DNA of 64,000 nucleotides from Halotia branconii CENA392 (GTDB lineage Bacteria; Cyanobacteriota; Cyanobacteriia; Cyanobacteriales; Nostocaceae). Of the stretch, positions 25,812 to 34,893 are shown in pieces (position 1 is the stretch's first letter; each line of letters opens with the position of its first letter). The position numbers were made by a program, and so were the translations under genes. The notes beneath the pieces are model-generated. The model searched no databases and was not told the DNA's origin. It was given only the letters and a program-made list of their open reading frames with translations. Where the stretch lies: NCBI RefSeq assembly GCF_029953635.1, contig NZ_CP124543.1:5373455-5437454 (forward strand), read 5' to 3'.

Positions 25812-27223
25812 TCAGACGGTATCCATTGCTTCAAACTCGAACTTAATTTCTTTCCAAAGTTCGCAAGCAACAGCCAATTCAGGAGACCATTTGGCAGCTT
25901 CGCGGATCACGTCGTTACCTTCACGAGCCAAGTTGCGACCTTCGTTACGAGCTTGGATACAAGCTTCTAATGCTACACGGTTAGCGGTTGCACCAGGAGC
26001 ATTACCCCAAGGGTGTCCGAGTGTACCACCACCGAATTGTAATACAGAGTCATCACCAAAGATTTCTACCAATGCGGGCATGTGCCATACGTGGATACCA
26101 CCAGAAGCAACTGCCATTACACCAGGCATAGAAGCCCAGTCTTGAGTAAAGTAGATACCACGAGATTTGTCTTGTTCAACGTAGTTTTCACGCAACAAGT
26201 CAACAAAACCCATTGTGATGCCACGCTCACCTTCGAGTTTACCAACCACTGTACCAGTGTGGATGTGATCACCACCAGACATCCGTAGAGTCTTAGCCAA
26301 AACGCGGAAGTGGATACCGTGGTTCTTTTGACGGTCGATAACAGCGTGCATAGCCCGGTGGATGTGTAGCAATAAACCGTTATCACGACACCAACGGGCT
26401 AGTGTGGTGTTAGCTGTGAAGCCTGCGGTGAGGTAGTCGTGCATGATGATGGGCATTTTGAGTTCTTTAGCGAACTCAGCCCGTTGCAACATTTGTTCAC
26501 AGGTGGGGGCGGTAACGTTTAAGTAGTGACCTTTGATTTCGCCTGTATAGCGTCTGCTACAAATAAGAAGCGATCGCGCCACCGTTGGAATGGTGCAGAG
26601 TTGATGTTTTCGTCGTCTTTGGTGAAGTCCAAACCACCACGTAAACACTCGTATACAGCACGTCCGTAGTTCTTAGCAGACAAACCTAGTTTGGGCTTAA
26701 TGGTACAACCCAACAGAGGACGACCATATTTGTTTAATTTGTCGCGCTCAACTTGGATACCGTGAGGAGGCCCTTGGAAGGTCTTCAAGTAAGCAACGGG
26801 AATCCGTAAGTCTTCTAGACGTAATGCCCGCAGAGCTTTAAAACCGAACACGTTACCGACAATAGAGGTCAACATGTTGGTAACAGAGCCTTCCTCGAAC
26901 AAATCTAAAGGATAAGCAACGTAGCAAATGTACTGGTTATCTTCACCAGAAACAGGTTCGATGTCGTAACAACGACCTTTGTAGCGATCTAGGTCGGTGA
27001 GCAAGTCTGTCCACACTGTTGTCCAAGTACCAGTGGAAGACTCAGCCGCCACAGCAGCACCTGCTTCTTCGGGGGGAACTCCAGGCTGAGGAGTCATCCG
27101 GAATGCTGCCAGAATATCTGTATCTTTAGGTGTGTAATCAGGTGTGTAATAAGTCAGTCTGTAATCTTTAACCCCGGCTTGATACCCTGATTTGCTCTGG
27201 GTCTTCGTTTGAGCGTAAGACAT
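25812..27223 (-). pseudogene. rbcL: RuBisCO large subunit, frameshifted by an apparent 19-nt deletion
   Basis: From the ATG at 27223 the frame follows RbcL perfectly for 226 residues (MSYAQTKTQSKSGYQAGVKD ... RDRFLFVADAI), then reads QAKSKVTT and stops. The remaining 244 residues, TGEIKGHYLNVTAPTCEQM to EIKFEFEAMDTV, continue in another frame. The intact protein would be 226+6+244 = 476 residues, so the normal length is 1,431 nt against 1,412 here: exactly 19 nt are missing. The lost codons correspond to the xKxQAE segment before TGEIKG. The junction is at about 26544-26548. The Lys of GGLDFTKDDEN is upstream, but most of the active-site barrel (loop 6, HIHRAMHAV, SGGIH) is lost from the translated product. 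All other positions look wild-type, so the lesion is very recent or a sequencing/assembly error. Confidence 0.95.
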
Positions 27224-27992
27224 AAATTCCCTTCCAAGAAGTCACTCTGTATTACTTATCAAATCACGTTTTGTGCAATTTCTTCTCACTCCTGCATTTC
27301 CTTTATTCGCACAAGGAAGATCAGGAAAAATGTTTTGTTAGAGGTTGGCTTTGGTTAAGGGTAGCGGCTTTTAGGCAACGAACATTTTTTGATAAATGTT
27401 CTCCTCATCTAGAGGTGCATGATTGAGCGCTTCTGCTTTTCCCTTGTTCCATAGAATAAAAATTCTCTTTTATTTCTTCCTCTTACCCCACTAAACCTTC
27501 TTAAATTCGGCAAAAACTCCGCGCTTTGCGGAAAGTATGAGATTTTTCCCTGTATATTGGGGTAATTATAGGGATTGGGCTTGATAGCACACATTCCCAC
27601 CTCCGCACTCCTACCATGTTTCCTTTAATTAGAAAACGGACAAGGAGAGAATTTGCTTGACAGATATTCAGCAAAGTTGTAAGTGAAAGTTCAAAAATTG
27701 CACACCACGTAATTTGTAGCTTATTTCACAATATATCAATAATTTGATAAGTTATTCTTTGAAAGTTTTTAACTTATTTATTTAAATTTGTTATGTAAGT
27801 AAATATTTTAACAATTTATTAAGATAGCTTTACAAAAAGAATGTAATCATTATCAACCTATTTTAATATCGTATACTTTGGGCATGGGGCATTGGGCATT
27901 GGGCAATTGGGCAATTGGGCATGGGGCATGGGGCATGGGGTTAGAGTGGTGTATTTCATCTATACAAAACTGCTAAAACTGCTATAAATTCT
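27224..27992. other. long rbcL leader/promoter region
   Basis: About 770 bp without a credible gene separate rbcL from the divergent acetyltransferase. Long untranslated leaders are known for cyanobacterial rbcL. The part from 27600 to 27880 is very AT-rich. I could not identify a specific regulator site with confidence. Confidence 0.5.
27882..27945. repeat. GGGCATT/GGGCAATT short tandem repeats
   Basis: About nine consecutive 7-8 bp units of the forms GGGCATT, GGGCAATT and GGGGCAT lie about 48 bp upstream of the acetyltransferase start. Confidence 0.85.
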
Positions 27993-28523
27993 ATGCATGT
28001 TCCTCAACTTAAAACCCAGCGTTTGCTACTACGTGGATTTTGTGAAGAAGATCTTGACGCTTACGCTGATATGTGCGGTAATGCTGAGGTCATGCGTTAC
28101 ATCGGCGAAGGGAAGCCTTTATCTCGTGGCGAATCTTGGCGAAATATGGCAATGATTGTTGGTCATTGGCAGTTACGAGGGTATGGAATGTGGGCTGTTG
28201 AGGAACGCTTAACAGGTGCAATGATTGGGCGCGTCGGCTGCTGGAACCCAGAAGGTTGGATTGATTTTGAGATTGGCTGGGCGTTACGACAAGCTTTTTG
28301 GGGACATGGTTTGGCAACAGAAGCAGCAAGAGTGGCGATGGATTATGCTTTTGAGAAGTTGCAGCGATCGCATGTTATCAGTTTAATTCGTCCACACAAT
28401 GCCGCTTCAATCAGAGTTGCCCAAAAATTAGGCGAAAAGCTACAAGGAAGGATAGAACTTTTAGGAAGCGAAGCGGTTATTTACCGCATCAGTCGAGAAG
28501 ATTGGCTCATGAACAAAAACTAG
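27993..28523 (+). CDS. RimJ/RimL-like GNAT acetyltransferase
   Basis: The 176-residue protein shows LKTQRLLLRGFCEEDLDAYADM at the N-terminus and the RimJ/L layout: GMWAVEERLTGAMIGRVGC, WIDFEIGWALRQAFWGHGLATEAAR with the acetyl-CoA loop (WGHGLATEA), and NAASIRVAQKLGEKLQG. The family acetylates N-terminal amines of ribosomal proteins or small molecules; the substrate here is unknown. Confidence 0.88.
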   Translation: MHVPQLKTQRLLLRGFCEEDLDAYADMCGNAEVMRYIGEGKPLSRGESWRNMAMIVGHWQLRGYGMWAVEERLTGAMIGRVGCWNPEGWIDFEIGWALRQAFWGHGLATEAARVAMDYAFEKLQRSHVISLIRPHNAASIRVAQKLGEKLQGRIELLGSEAVIYRISREDWLMNKN

Positions 28524-28613
28524 CACCACTGTTTCACTTTTTTGCACTTGCCGATTGCAAAGAAACAAACCAACCAGGGGAACACTGAATTTAATCGCCA
28601 GCGTGTTTAAGCA

Positions 28614-29774
28614 ATGGCTATGGTTAGTGTCTTTAAAGGAAATATCACCGTGAAATTATTTCGCCAGCGTACTAGTTTATTGATGACTTCTATGTTGCTG
28701 GGGTTGATAGCTTTGCCGAATATTGGCATTGCGATCGCGGCAAGTTCGGCAATTGCCCAAACAGTTGATAATAGTGTTGCGCCACCAAAAACCCCTGATG
28801 TCAAACCATCTGAATTAACTCCTTCTTACCCAGCTGCTGCACCGCCGCCGCGAGTAGAACCTTTACCTGATGATAGAGGAATTGAAGAACGAGAAATTAA
28901 TACAGATTATCGTGTTAGTAATTTGTTAGGAGATTTTGCAGGTAATCTCTGGGTAGGTTCTTGGCGAGGACTAGCGCGGATTGACCCTAACACAGGTAAA
29001 ATTTTAGCTCGTGTAAGTTTACCAAATGTTGCCATTGGTGCTTTAGCTCAAGACAAAGTAGGGCGTTTATGGGTGGGTACTTATGAAGGATTGAAGCGAG
29101 TAGATCCTCGCACTAGTGAAATTACAGCGCAGAATTTATTTTTACCTTCCAAAAGAGTTTTGTCACTGCTGCTTGACAAACGTGGTTATTTATGGGCTGG
29201 AACCGATAATGGTTTAGCTTTAGTTAGTCCTGACCAAGGTCTAATTATGACGACAGTCAAAAATTTGCCTGGTGTTAGTGCCAATACTTTGACTTTGGAT
29301 GCTGAAGGACAGCTGTGGGTGGGTACTCTTGATGGATTGGTACGGGTTAATACTGCCAACGCTTTCATTTTGAAACGAATCGACGATTTGCCAGGGACAA
29401 CCGTGCAAGCTTTAGCAATCAGTCCTGAAGGATTAATTTGGGCTGGAATGCCGAATAATTTATTAGTAATTAACCCAAAAACTGGTGCAGTGTTGCGGTC
29501 TGTGACTCGTTTACGAGGTCGAAACGTGACAGCCATTCGTTTTGCCCAAGATGGTAGTGTTTGGGTTGGAACTCACAATGGTTTGTTACGATTAAATCCA
29601 AATACAGGAGCTGTATTAGACGAAGTTGCTGGACTTCCTTCTAGTCGAGTTCTTGCCCTTGTACCTAACATCGGTAATAAATTGTGGATTGGTACTAGTG
29701 AAGGTCTGGCTTGGTTAATGCCCAAAATGGGTAGTGCAAAACCCCATCTTGCTTTCAGTCGCGCTGTAAAGTAG
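28614..29774 (+). CDS. exported beta-propeller protein (two-component-regulator propeller repeats)
   Basis: The 386-residue product has an N-terminal hydrophobic export signal (about 20-50, ending near AIAQT), a Pro-rich linker (about 54-85), and a propeller made of at least seven repeats with the signature GxLWVGTxxGLxRxxP, for example GNLWVGSWRGLARIDP and GSVWVGTHNGLLRLNP. These Reg_prop blades normally precede histidine kinases; here they stand alone, suggesting an extracytoplasmic binding or scaffold role. ATG at 28614 or 28620. Confidence 0.83.
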   Translation: MAMVSVFKGNITVKLFRQRTSLLMTSMLLGLIALPNIGIAIAASSAIAQTVDNSVAPPKTPDVKPSELTPSYPAAAPPPRVEPLPDDRGIEEREINTDYRVSNLLGDFAGNLWVGSWRGLARIDPNTGKILARVSLPNVAIGALAQDKVGRLWVGTYEGLKRVDPRTSEITAQNLFLPSKRVLSLLLDKRGYLWAGTDNGLALVSPDQGLIMTTVKNLPGVSANTLTLDAEGQLWVGTLDGLVRVNTANAFILKRIDDLPGTTVQALAISPEGLIWAGMPNNLLVINPKTGAVLRSVTRLRGRNVTAIRFAQDGSVWVGTHNGLLRLNPNTGAVLDEVAGLPSSRVLALVPNIGNKLWIGTSEGLAWLMPKMGSAKPHLAFSRAVK

Positions 29775-30036
29775 GGACTAGGGACTAGGGACTAGGGACT
29801 AGGGACTAGGGACTAGGGATTAGGGATTAGGGACTAGGGACTAGGGACTAGGGTAGATAAATAAAAGAGAAATACTAGCCTCTAGCCTCTAGCCTCTAGC
29901 CTCTAGCCTCTAGCCTCTAGCCCCTAGCCTCTAGCCTCTAGCCCCTACCTAACATCTAGCGTCTAGTCTCTAGCCTCTAGCCTCTAGCCTCTAGCCTCTA
30001 GCTCCTAGCCTCTAGCCTCTAGCCCCTAGCCTCTAC
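29775..30036. repeat. large bipartite heptamer array
   Basis: After the propeller stop, about eleven TAGGGAC/TAGGGAT units (29775-29851) are followed, after a short spacer, by about twenty-three CTAGCCT/CTAGCCC units (29875-30034). CTAGGG in the left half is complementary to CCCTAG in the right half, so transcripts could fold across the array. The array ends 9-10 bp before the panB start codon. There is no spacer repeat variation of CRISPR type. Confidence 0.92.
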
Positions 30037-30044
30037 TTAAAAAA

Positions 30045-30815
30045 ATGGCAGTTACTACCCAGCAATTACTTCAATGGAAACAACAAGGGCGTTCAATCGT
30101 AGCATTGACAGCTTGGGATTATGCGATCGCCCAAATTCTCGACGCAACTGGTGTAGACTTAATTTTAGTTGGAGACTCGATGGCAGCAGTTCTGGGGTAT
30201 GAAACAACACTGCCAATCACTTTAGAAGAAATGCTGCTTCATGCTAAAGCTGTGCGTCGTGGTGTGAAACAAGCTTTAGTCGTTGTGGATTTACCATTTT
30301 TAACTTATCAAGAAAGTCTGCAACAAGCGATGCATTCAGCTGGAAGGGTGCTAAAAGAAACGGGTGCTCAAGCAGTCAAGTTGGAAGGTGGCTATCCAGC
30401 GATGGTAGAAACTATAACGCGGTTGGTGCAAGCAGGAATCCCGGTCATGGGTCATGTAGGTTTGACACCTCAATCTGTGCATCAACTCGGTTTACGACAA
30501 CAAGGTAAAACCGAAGAAGCCGCAGAAAGAATTTTACAAGAAGCGATCGCCCTTGAGCAAGCGGGTGTGTTTGCGATCGTCTTAGAGCATATACCCGCAA
30601 ATTTGGCAATGCAAATTACCCAAAAACTTGCCATTCCGACAATTGGTATTGGAGCAGGAAATTATTGTGATGGGCAAGTATTAGTGACTGCTGATGTACT
30701 TGGTCTCACACAAAAGCAGCCACCTTTTGCTAAAGTTTATACAAATTTGCGAGAAACGATTAGCAAAGCCGTACAAGATTATGCCGCAGAAGTGCGAGAA
30801 CGCAAGTTTCCATAA
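30045..30815 (+). CDS. panB: ketopantoate hydroxymethyltransferase PanB
   Basis: The 256-residue enzyme transfers a hydroxymethyl group from methylene-tetrahydrofolate to ketoisovalerate in pantothenate/CoA synthesis. Typical motifs: IVALTAWDYAIAQILDATGVD, LILVGDSMAAVLGYETTLPI, VVVDLPFLTY, AQAVKLEGGYP, GIPVMGHVGLTPQSVHQLG, and FAIVLEHIPANLA. The start ATG is preceded by only TTAAAAAA and then the CTAGCCT array, with no recognisable ribosome-binding site. Confidence 0.95.
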   Translation: MAVTTQQLLQWKQQGRSIVALTAWDYAIAQILDATGVDLILVGDSMAAVLGYETTLPITLEEMLLHAKAVRRGVKQALVVVDLPFLTYQESLQQAMHSAGRVLKETGAQAVKLEGGYPAMVETITRLVQAGIPVMGHVGLTPQSVHQLGLRQQGKTEEAAERILQEAIALEQAGVFAIVLEHIPANLAMQITQKLAIPTIGIGAGNYCDGQVLVTADVLGLTQKQPPFAKVYTNLRETISKAVQDYAAEVRERKFP

Positions 30816-30883
30816 TTTAATGTTATAAAAACAAGGTTGTTATCTTAGACTCTGATTATAGCAAGAAGAGTCAGGAGAAGAAC

Positions 30884-31729
30884 ATGGATTTCAACGGTAA
30901 GACAGCCATTGTCACTGGTGCAGGTAGAGGGTTGGGGCTGGCTTACGCTCGAGCCCTGGCAGACTTTGGCGCTAATGTTGTAATCAGCGATCTGGGTACG
31001 GATCGTGTGGGTGCAGGGATTGACGACTCAGTAGCATCTAATGCTGCGCGCGAGTTGCAGGGACAGGGGAAAAACGTAATCGCCCATTGCGGCAATCTGT
31101 CTGAAGAATCGACGTGTCGCGAGTTGGTAGAACTGACAATAAGTTCTTTTGGCAGCGTGGATATCCTCATCCATAATGCTGGGTGGGTAGGCTATCAAGC
31201 CATAGAGGAAATAGAGGTCGATTTTATACAACGTGCCATCGACGTTAATATCCTCGCGACAACCTGGATATGTAAGTACGCCTGGAACTATCTAAAACAA
31301 TCATCCGCACCACGAATAGTTTTAACCACCTCTGATCGTGCTATGTATCAGCAATATGCTCAATCTGGATTGACGGCCTACGCTGCTGGTAAGATGGCCC
31401 AAGTTGGCATCATGAATGCACTAAGCATGGAAGGCATAGAATACAAGATTCTTGTCAATGCGGTATCCCCTGTAGCCAAAACTCGAATGTGGAGGGAAAC
31501 GGGAACTCCAGACAATCTCAAGCCCGAATGGGTCACTCCTGGGGTTATTTACCTAGCCAGTGACGCTTGCCAAGATACCGGATTTATTCTGCGTGCGAGC
31601 AACGGACAGTTTACCGCAACGCGTTTTGAGGAGAACTCAAAAGTCGACTACCCGATAGATCTGGCGCGGGTCAAAGCTAGTAGCGCAGAAGAAATTGCCG
31701 AATTGTGGGAATCCATCAAGGAATGTTGA
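30884..31729 (+). CDS. short-chain dehydrogenase/reductase
   Basis: The 281-residue protein has the SDR cofactor motif VTGAGRGLGLAYARAL (TGxxxGxG), NAG in ILIHNAGWVGYQ, a catalytic Ser region LTTSDRAMY and Tyr-Lys in LTAYAAGKMAQVG. It resembles the SDR domain of multifunctional hydroxyacyl-CoA dehydrogenases. It has a good RBS (AGGAG) and somewhat richer GC wording than its neighbours, which may indicate transfer. Substrate unknown. A short frame starts 1 bp after its stop. Confidence 0.87.
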   Translation: MDFNGKTAIVTGAGRGLGLAYARALADFGANVVISDLGTDRVGAGIDDSVASNAARELQGQGKNVIAHCGNLSEESTCRELVELTISSFGSVDILIHNAGWVGYQAIEEIEVDFIQRAIDVNILATTWICKYAWNYLKQSSAPRIVLTTSDRAMYQQYAQSGLTAYAAGKMAQVGIMNALSMEGIEYKILVNAVSPVAKTRMWRETGTPDNLKPEWVTPGVIYLASDACQDTGFILRASNGQFTATRFEENSKVDYPIDLARVKASSAEEIAELWESIKEC

Positions 31730-31730
31730 T

Positions 31731-31847
31731 ATGCCTGTTCAAGAAGAACTGCGTAAGTTTGCTAACGTCCGTGACGATTTAGATTTAGCAACGCCTGAAA
31801 ACTGCTATTTATTTAGAAGCCAGAACAGAAGAGTCATAATTGCGTAG
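31731..31847 (+). CDS. short ORF coupled to the SDR gene, possibly a truncated gene
   Basis: An ATG one base after the SDR stop opens a 38-codon frame, MPVQEELRKFANVRDDLDLA and onward, ending at TAG 31845-31847, inside the 3-prime end of the convergent HAD gene. The first 25 residues are protein-like; the rest overlaps the HAD gene. It may be the start of a second operon gene whose remainder was lost. Confidence 0.3.
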   Translation: MPVQEELRKFANVRDDLDLATPENCYLFRSQNRRVIIA

Positions 31848-32474
31848 CAAATCACTTGGATCATCGTAAATTGCCAGCGCTCCCGATAATTGCTCGTCAC
31901 TAAAGCCACCACAACGCATCGCAATTACACTTACCCCCACTTTGCCAGCAGACTCAATATCGTAAGGTGTATCTCCTAACATCACTAGTTTCTCTGGTGG
32001 CATTTGTGCCTTTTTCAAAGCAGCTTCTATGATATCTGAAGCAGGTTTAGATGCTTGGGCATCATCAGATGATGTTAGTTCTTGAAGTAAATCATCTACC
32101 TGAGCAATTTTGAGCAAAATATCAAGTTCTTCATAACTAGCAGAACTCGCAACTACTAAATGCAATCCAGATTCTTGCATTTTTAACACCAAATCTCTGC
32201 TACCAGGAGCGCCCTTCAGCTGGGAAACAAACTTGTTAAGAATGAGTTCTTTACGGTGAGATGCGATCGCTTTTCCGGTTCCTTCTTTATTATTAAGTTC
32301 AGGCACTAATTTGGGAATGACATGATCTCCACCCATACCCATCAATGGTCTAACTTGCTCAAATGGTATTTCATAGCCATAGTTGGCAAAAGCTTCAACC
32401 CAAGATTGAGCATGAGCATCATTACTCAAAACTAACGTTCCATCAATATCTAAAATCACTCCCTCGAATGCCAT
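31809..32474 (-). CDS. HAD-superfamily phosphatase
   Basis: The 221-residue protein has the four HAD motifs: GVILDIDGTLVLSN (nucleophile Asp), VVASSAS (motif II), the Lys in ASKPASDIIEAALK (motif III) and MLGDTPYDIESAGKVG (motif IV). The helical cap between motifs I and II places it in the beta-phosphoglucomutase/phosphatase group (HAD-IA). Substrate not predictable. Confidence 0.9.
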   Translation of the reverse strand: MAFEGVILDIDGTLVLSNDAHAQSWVEAFANYGYEIPFEQVRPLMGMGGDHVIPKLVPELNNKEGTGKAIASHRKELILNKFVSQLKGAPGSRDLVLKMQESGLHLVVASSASYEELDILLKIAQVDDLLQELTSSDDAQASKPASDIIEAALKKAQMPPEKLVMLGDTPYDIESAGKVGVSVIAMRCGGFSDEQLSGALAIYDDPSDLLRNYDSSVLASK

Positions 32475-32649
32475 TTAAAACCTCTGTTGGTATTTTATAT
32501 CTTTGGTAATGATGACATGATGAGCATTTGGCTTCATCTTCCAATCAGAGTAGAACACAGGTATAGATTGCAGCAATTTCATCAGCCAGGACAAACAGCA
32601 AATCTTTAAGTTGTGTCAAAGTAATAGTGCAAACATCTAACTATCAAAT

Positions 32650-33768
32650 ATGAGTACTCAAGCATTATCGCCAGCTTTGCTGAGTTCCTTGCAAATAGGG
32701 GATTTAAAACTGAAAAATCGGGTAGTGATGGCTCCGATGACGCGATCGCGCGCGGGTGAAGCACGTATGCCTAATGCTATGATGGCTGAGTATTATACTC
32801 AAAGGGCTAATGCTGGGTTAATCATTACAGAAGCTACAGTAATTTCCCTGCAAGCTAATGGCTGGCTAAATACCCCTGGAATTTATAACCAAGAACAAAC
32901 TCAAGCCTGGAAACAAGTTGTAGATGCTGTTCACGCCAAAGGAACACCAATTTTTCTGCAACTGTGGCACTGTGGACGAGCATCTCACAGTAGTTTTCAA
33001 GAAAATGGTCAATTGCCAGTTGCACCGTCTGCGATCAAACTGAATGGAGACTCTATTCACACACCTATTGGTAAACAACCTTACGAAACTCCCCGAGCTT
33101 TAGAAACAAATGAAATTCCCCTGATTGTGGAAGATTATCGCCGGGCGGCTGAACAAGCAAAAATTGCTGGTTTTGATGGTGTAGAAATTCATGCTGCTAA
33201 TGGTTATTTAATTGACGAATTTCTGCAATCTAAAACAAACCACCGCAATGATCAGTGGGGAGGAAATATTGAAAATCGTTACCGTTTTCTTAAAGAAATC
33301 GTAGAAGCAATACTAACAGTTTTGCCATCTCATCAAGTTGGAGTTCGCTTGTCTCCTAACGGTGTTTACAATGACATGGGGTCACAAGATTATCGTGAAA
33401 CTTTTCTCTATGTTGCTGAGAAGTTAAATTCTTATAATCTGGCTTATCTTCATTTGATAGATGGGCTAGCTTTTGGGTTTCACGAGTTAGGAGAACCCAT
33501 GACACTAGCAGATTTTCGGGGAGTATTCACTGGGACAATTATGAGCAATTGTGGATACACTCAAGAGCAAGCAGAAGATGTTATTAGCAAAGGTTTGGCT
33601 GATTTAGTTGCTTTCGGTAGACCTTTTATTAGTAATCCCGATTTAGTTGAGCGTTTTGCTCATAATTGGCCGCTTAACTCTCCAGCCGAAATGAAAGACT
33701 GGTATTCTTTTGAGTCAGAAGGCTATATCGATTTTCCCACCTATCAACAATCTCAAGCTGTTTCTTAA
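32650..33768 (+). CDS. old-yellow-enzyme family alkene reductase
   Basis: The 372-residue FMN enzyme resembles NemA/OYE reductases that reduce activated double bonds with NADPH. Visible: LKNRVVMAPMTRSRAG, QLWHCGRASHSSFQ (the usual QLWHxGR), FDGVEIHAANGYLIDEFLQ, the substrate-binding pair region HAANGY, and LADLVAFGRPFISNPDLVERF near the end for phosphate binding. Full length. Electron-poor xenobiotics or oxylipins are usual substrates in the family. Confidence 0.93.
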   Translation: MSTQALSPALLSSLQIGDLKLKNRVVMAPMTRSRAGEARMPNAMMAEYYTQRANAGLIITEATVISLQANGWLNTPGIYNQEQTQAWKQVVDAVHAKGTPIFLQLWHCGRASHSSFQENGQLPVAPSAIKLNGDSIHTPIGKQPYETPRALETNEIPLIVEDYRRAAEQAKIAGFDGVEIHAANGYLIDEFLQSKTNHRNDQWGGNIENRYRFLKEIVEAILTVLPSHQVGVRLSPNGVYNDMGSQDYRETFLYVAEKLNSYNLAYLHLIDGLAFGFHELGEPMTLADFRGVFTGTIMSNCGYTQEQAEDVISKGLADLVAFGRPFISNPDLVERFAHNWPLNSPAEMKDWYSFESEGYIDFPTYQQSQAVS

Positions 33769-33961
33769 CAAGCTAAATTTTGGTTTAGGGCATGGGGCAG
33801 AAGAGGCAGCACTTCGACTACGCTCAGTAACCGGGGCAGGGTGCGGGGTGCAAGGGGGATGAAGAAAAATTACCTCTTTTCTCCCTGCTTCCTGCTTTAT
33901 CCCAACGATAATTATTGACATCGACCTACTTAGACTCAGTAAAAATGTACCTTATAAACCA

Positions 33962-34369
33962 ATGGATATAACTTTACTTGTGAAAATTCTCGCTCCTTGT
34001 TTACCATTTTTGTTGAATGTGGGTAATAAAGCCGTAGAAGGGGCATCTCAAAAAGTCGGTGAAGATGTTTGGAATAAAGCCAAAGTCATTTGGGCAAAGT
34101 TACATCCCCAAGTAGAAGCGAAAGCAGCAGCGAAAGAAGTTGCAACGGATGTGGCTACCAATCCAGATGATGAAGATTTACAAGCAAGTTTGCGAGTGCA
34201 ATTAAAGAAGATATTGGATGCGGATAAAACACTTGCACAAGAGATAGCTCAGATTTTGCAAGCATCGACTGACAAACCTGGAGACAATATTCAGATTAGT
34301 GCTAATGCTTACGATCAAAGTAAAGTCAATCAAGTCGGGAAAATTGATGCTAACGAAGTGAGTTTTTAA
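33962..34369 (+). CDS. putative Bell/HeLo-like effector with C-terminal amyloid-type motif
   Basis: The 135-residue protein starts MDITLLVKILAPCLPFLLNV: a hydrophobic first helix is followed by amphipathic helices (ASQKVGEDVWNKAKVIWAKL, and LQASLRVQLKKILDADKTLA). This layout matches the bacterial Bell domain, an analogue of the pore-forming HeLo/MLKL four-helix bundle. After a short linker the last 28 residues (108-135) carry DNIQISANAY then DQSKVNQVGKIDANEV. The same motif opens the NLR-like protein encoded 870 bp downstream (12 of 26 identical, no gaps). This is the expected design of an effector activated by amyloid templating. Function is inferred; the shared motif is directly visible. 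Confidence 0.72.
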   Translation: MDITLLVKILAPCLPFLLNVGNKAVEGASQKVGEDVWNKAKVIWAKLHPQVEAKAAAKEVATDVATNPDDEDLQASLRVQLKKILDADKTLAQEIAQILQASTDKPGDNIQISANAYDQSKVNQVGKIDANEVSF

Positions 34370-34375
34370 ACGCAG

Positions 34376-34480
34376 AGGAGCGCGAAGGTTTACGCAAAGG
34401 AACGCAGAGTAGTTGACAAATTTAGTCCGTGGTGAATTACTAAATCTTAAGCTTTGCGTCTTTGCGCCTTTGCGTGAGTA
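34376..34480. repeat. ACGCAGAG/CTTTGCGT imperfect palindromic repeat
   Basis: Directly after the effector stop, words CGCAGAG and ACGCAAAGG are followed 70 bp later by complementary CTTTGCGTC and CCTTTGCGTG. A transcript could form a long imperfect hairpin, so the block may terminate the effector transcript. Confidence 0.5.
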
Positions 34481-34656
34481 AATATTAATTAGGATTTACT
34501 ATTCAGTTAAAAAAGATTAAAAATCCTATCCAATCAGCTTTCTTTCTGTATCCAGCCTTTTTGTAAAAGATAACGATCATAAACCAAACAACTCCTACTG
34601 AATATAAACATATTCTGATTGATGAGTATCAAGTTCCGTTCATCAAAGGAACTTCC

Positions 34657-34893
34657 ATGAAAGTTGTAGAATTAGTTACTTCTATCCACGCTTATGGTTG
34701 GAGTCCAGAAGAATTACATTTTCAGTATCCACATCTGAGTATGAGTCAAATTTATTCAGCTTTAGCTTATTATTGGGAACATAAAGAAGAGATTGATACT
34801 GATATGCAGCGACGCTTTGAATATGCAGAAAAATTACGTTTAGAAGCTGGAGAATCCCCATTAGCGCAAAGACTCCGTGCAGAAAGTACGTGA
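34657..34893 (+). CDS. DUF433-family antitoxin-like protein, start codon apparently lost
   Basis: The frame encodes a DUF433 (VapB-like) domain: KVVELVTSIHAYGWSPEELHFQYPHLSMSQIYSALAYYW. The domain actually begins upstream of the ATG at 34657: the open frame from 34570 reads TIINQTTPTEYKHILIDEYQ then VPFIKGTSMK, exactly the family N-terminus, but contains no ATG/GTG/TTG. An ATA stands at 34570 where the start would be expected. Either an unusual start is used or the gene has lost its start and makes only a truncated form. The downstream partner gene is also only a remnant. Confidence 0.6.
   Translation: MKVVELVTSIHAYGWSPEELHFQYPHLSMSQIYSALAYYWEHKEEIDTDMQRRFEYAEKLRLEAGESPLAQRLRAEST

Noticed and set aside
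26519..26648. Programmed frameshift in rbcL
   Set aside because: No slippery sequence at the junction, and six codons are also missing, so a ribosomal shift could not restore the protein.
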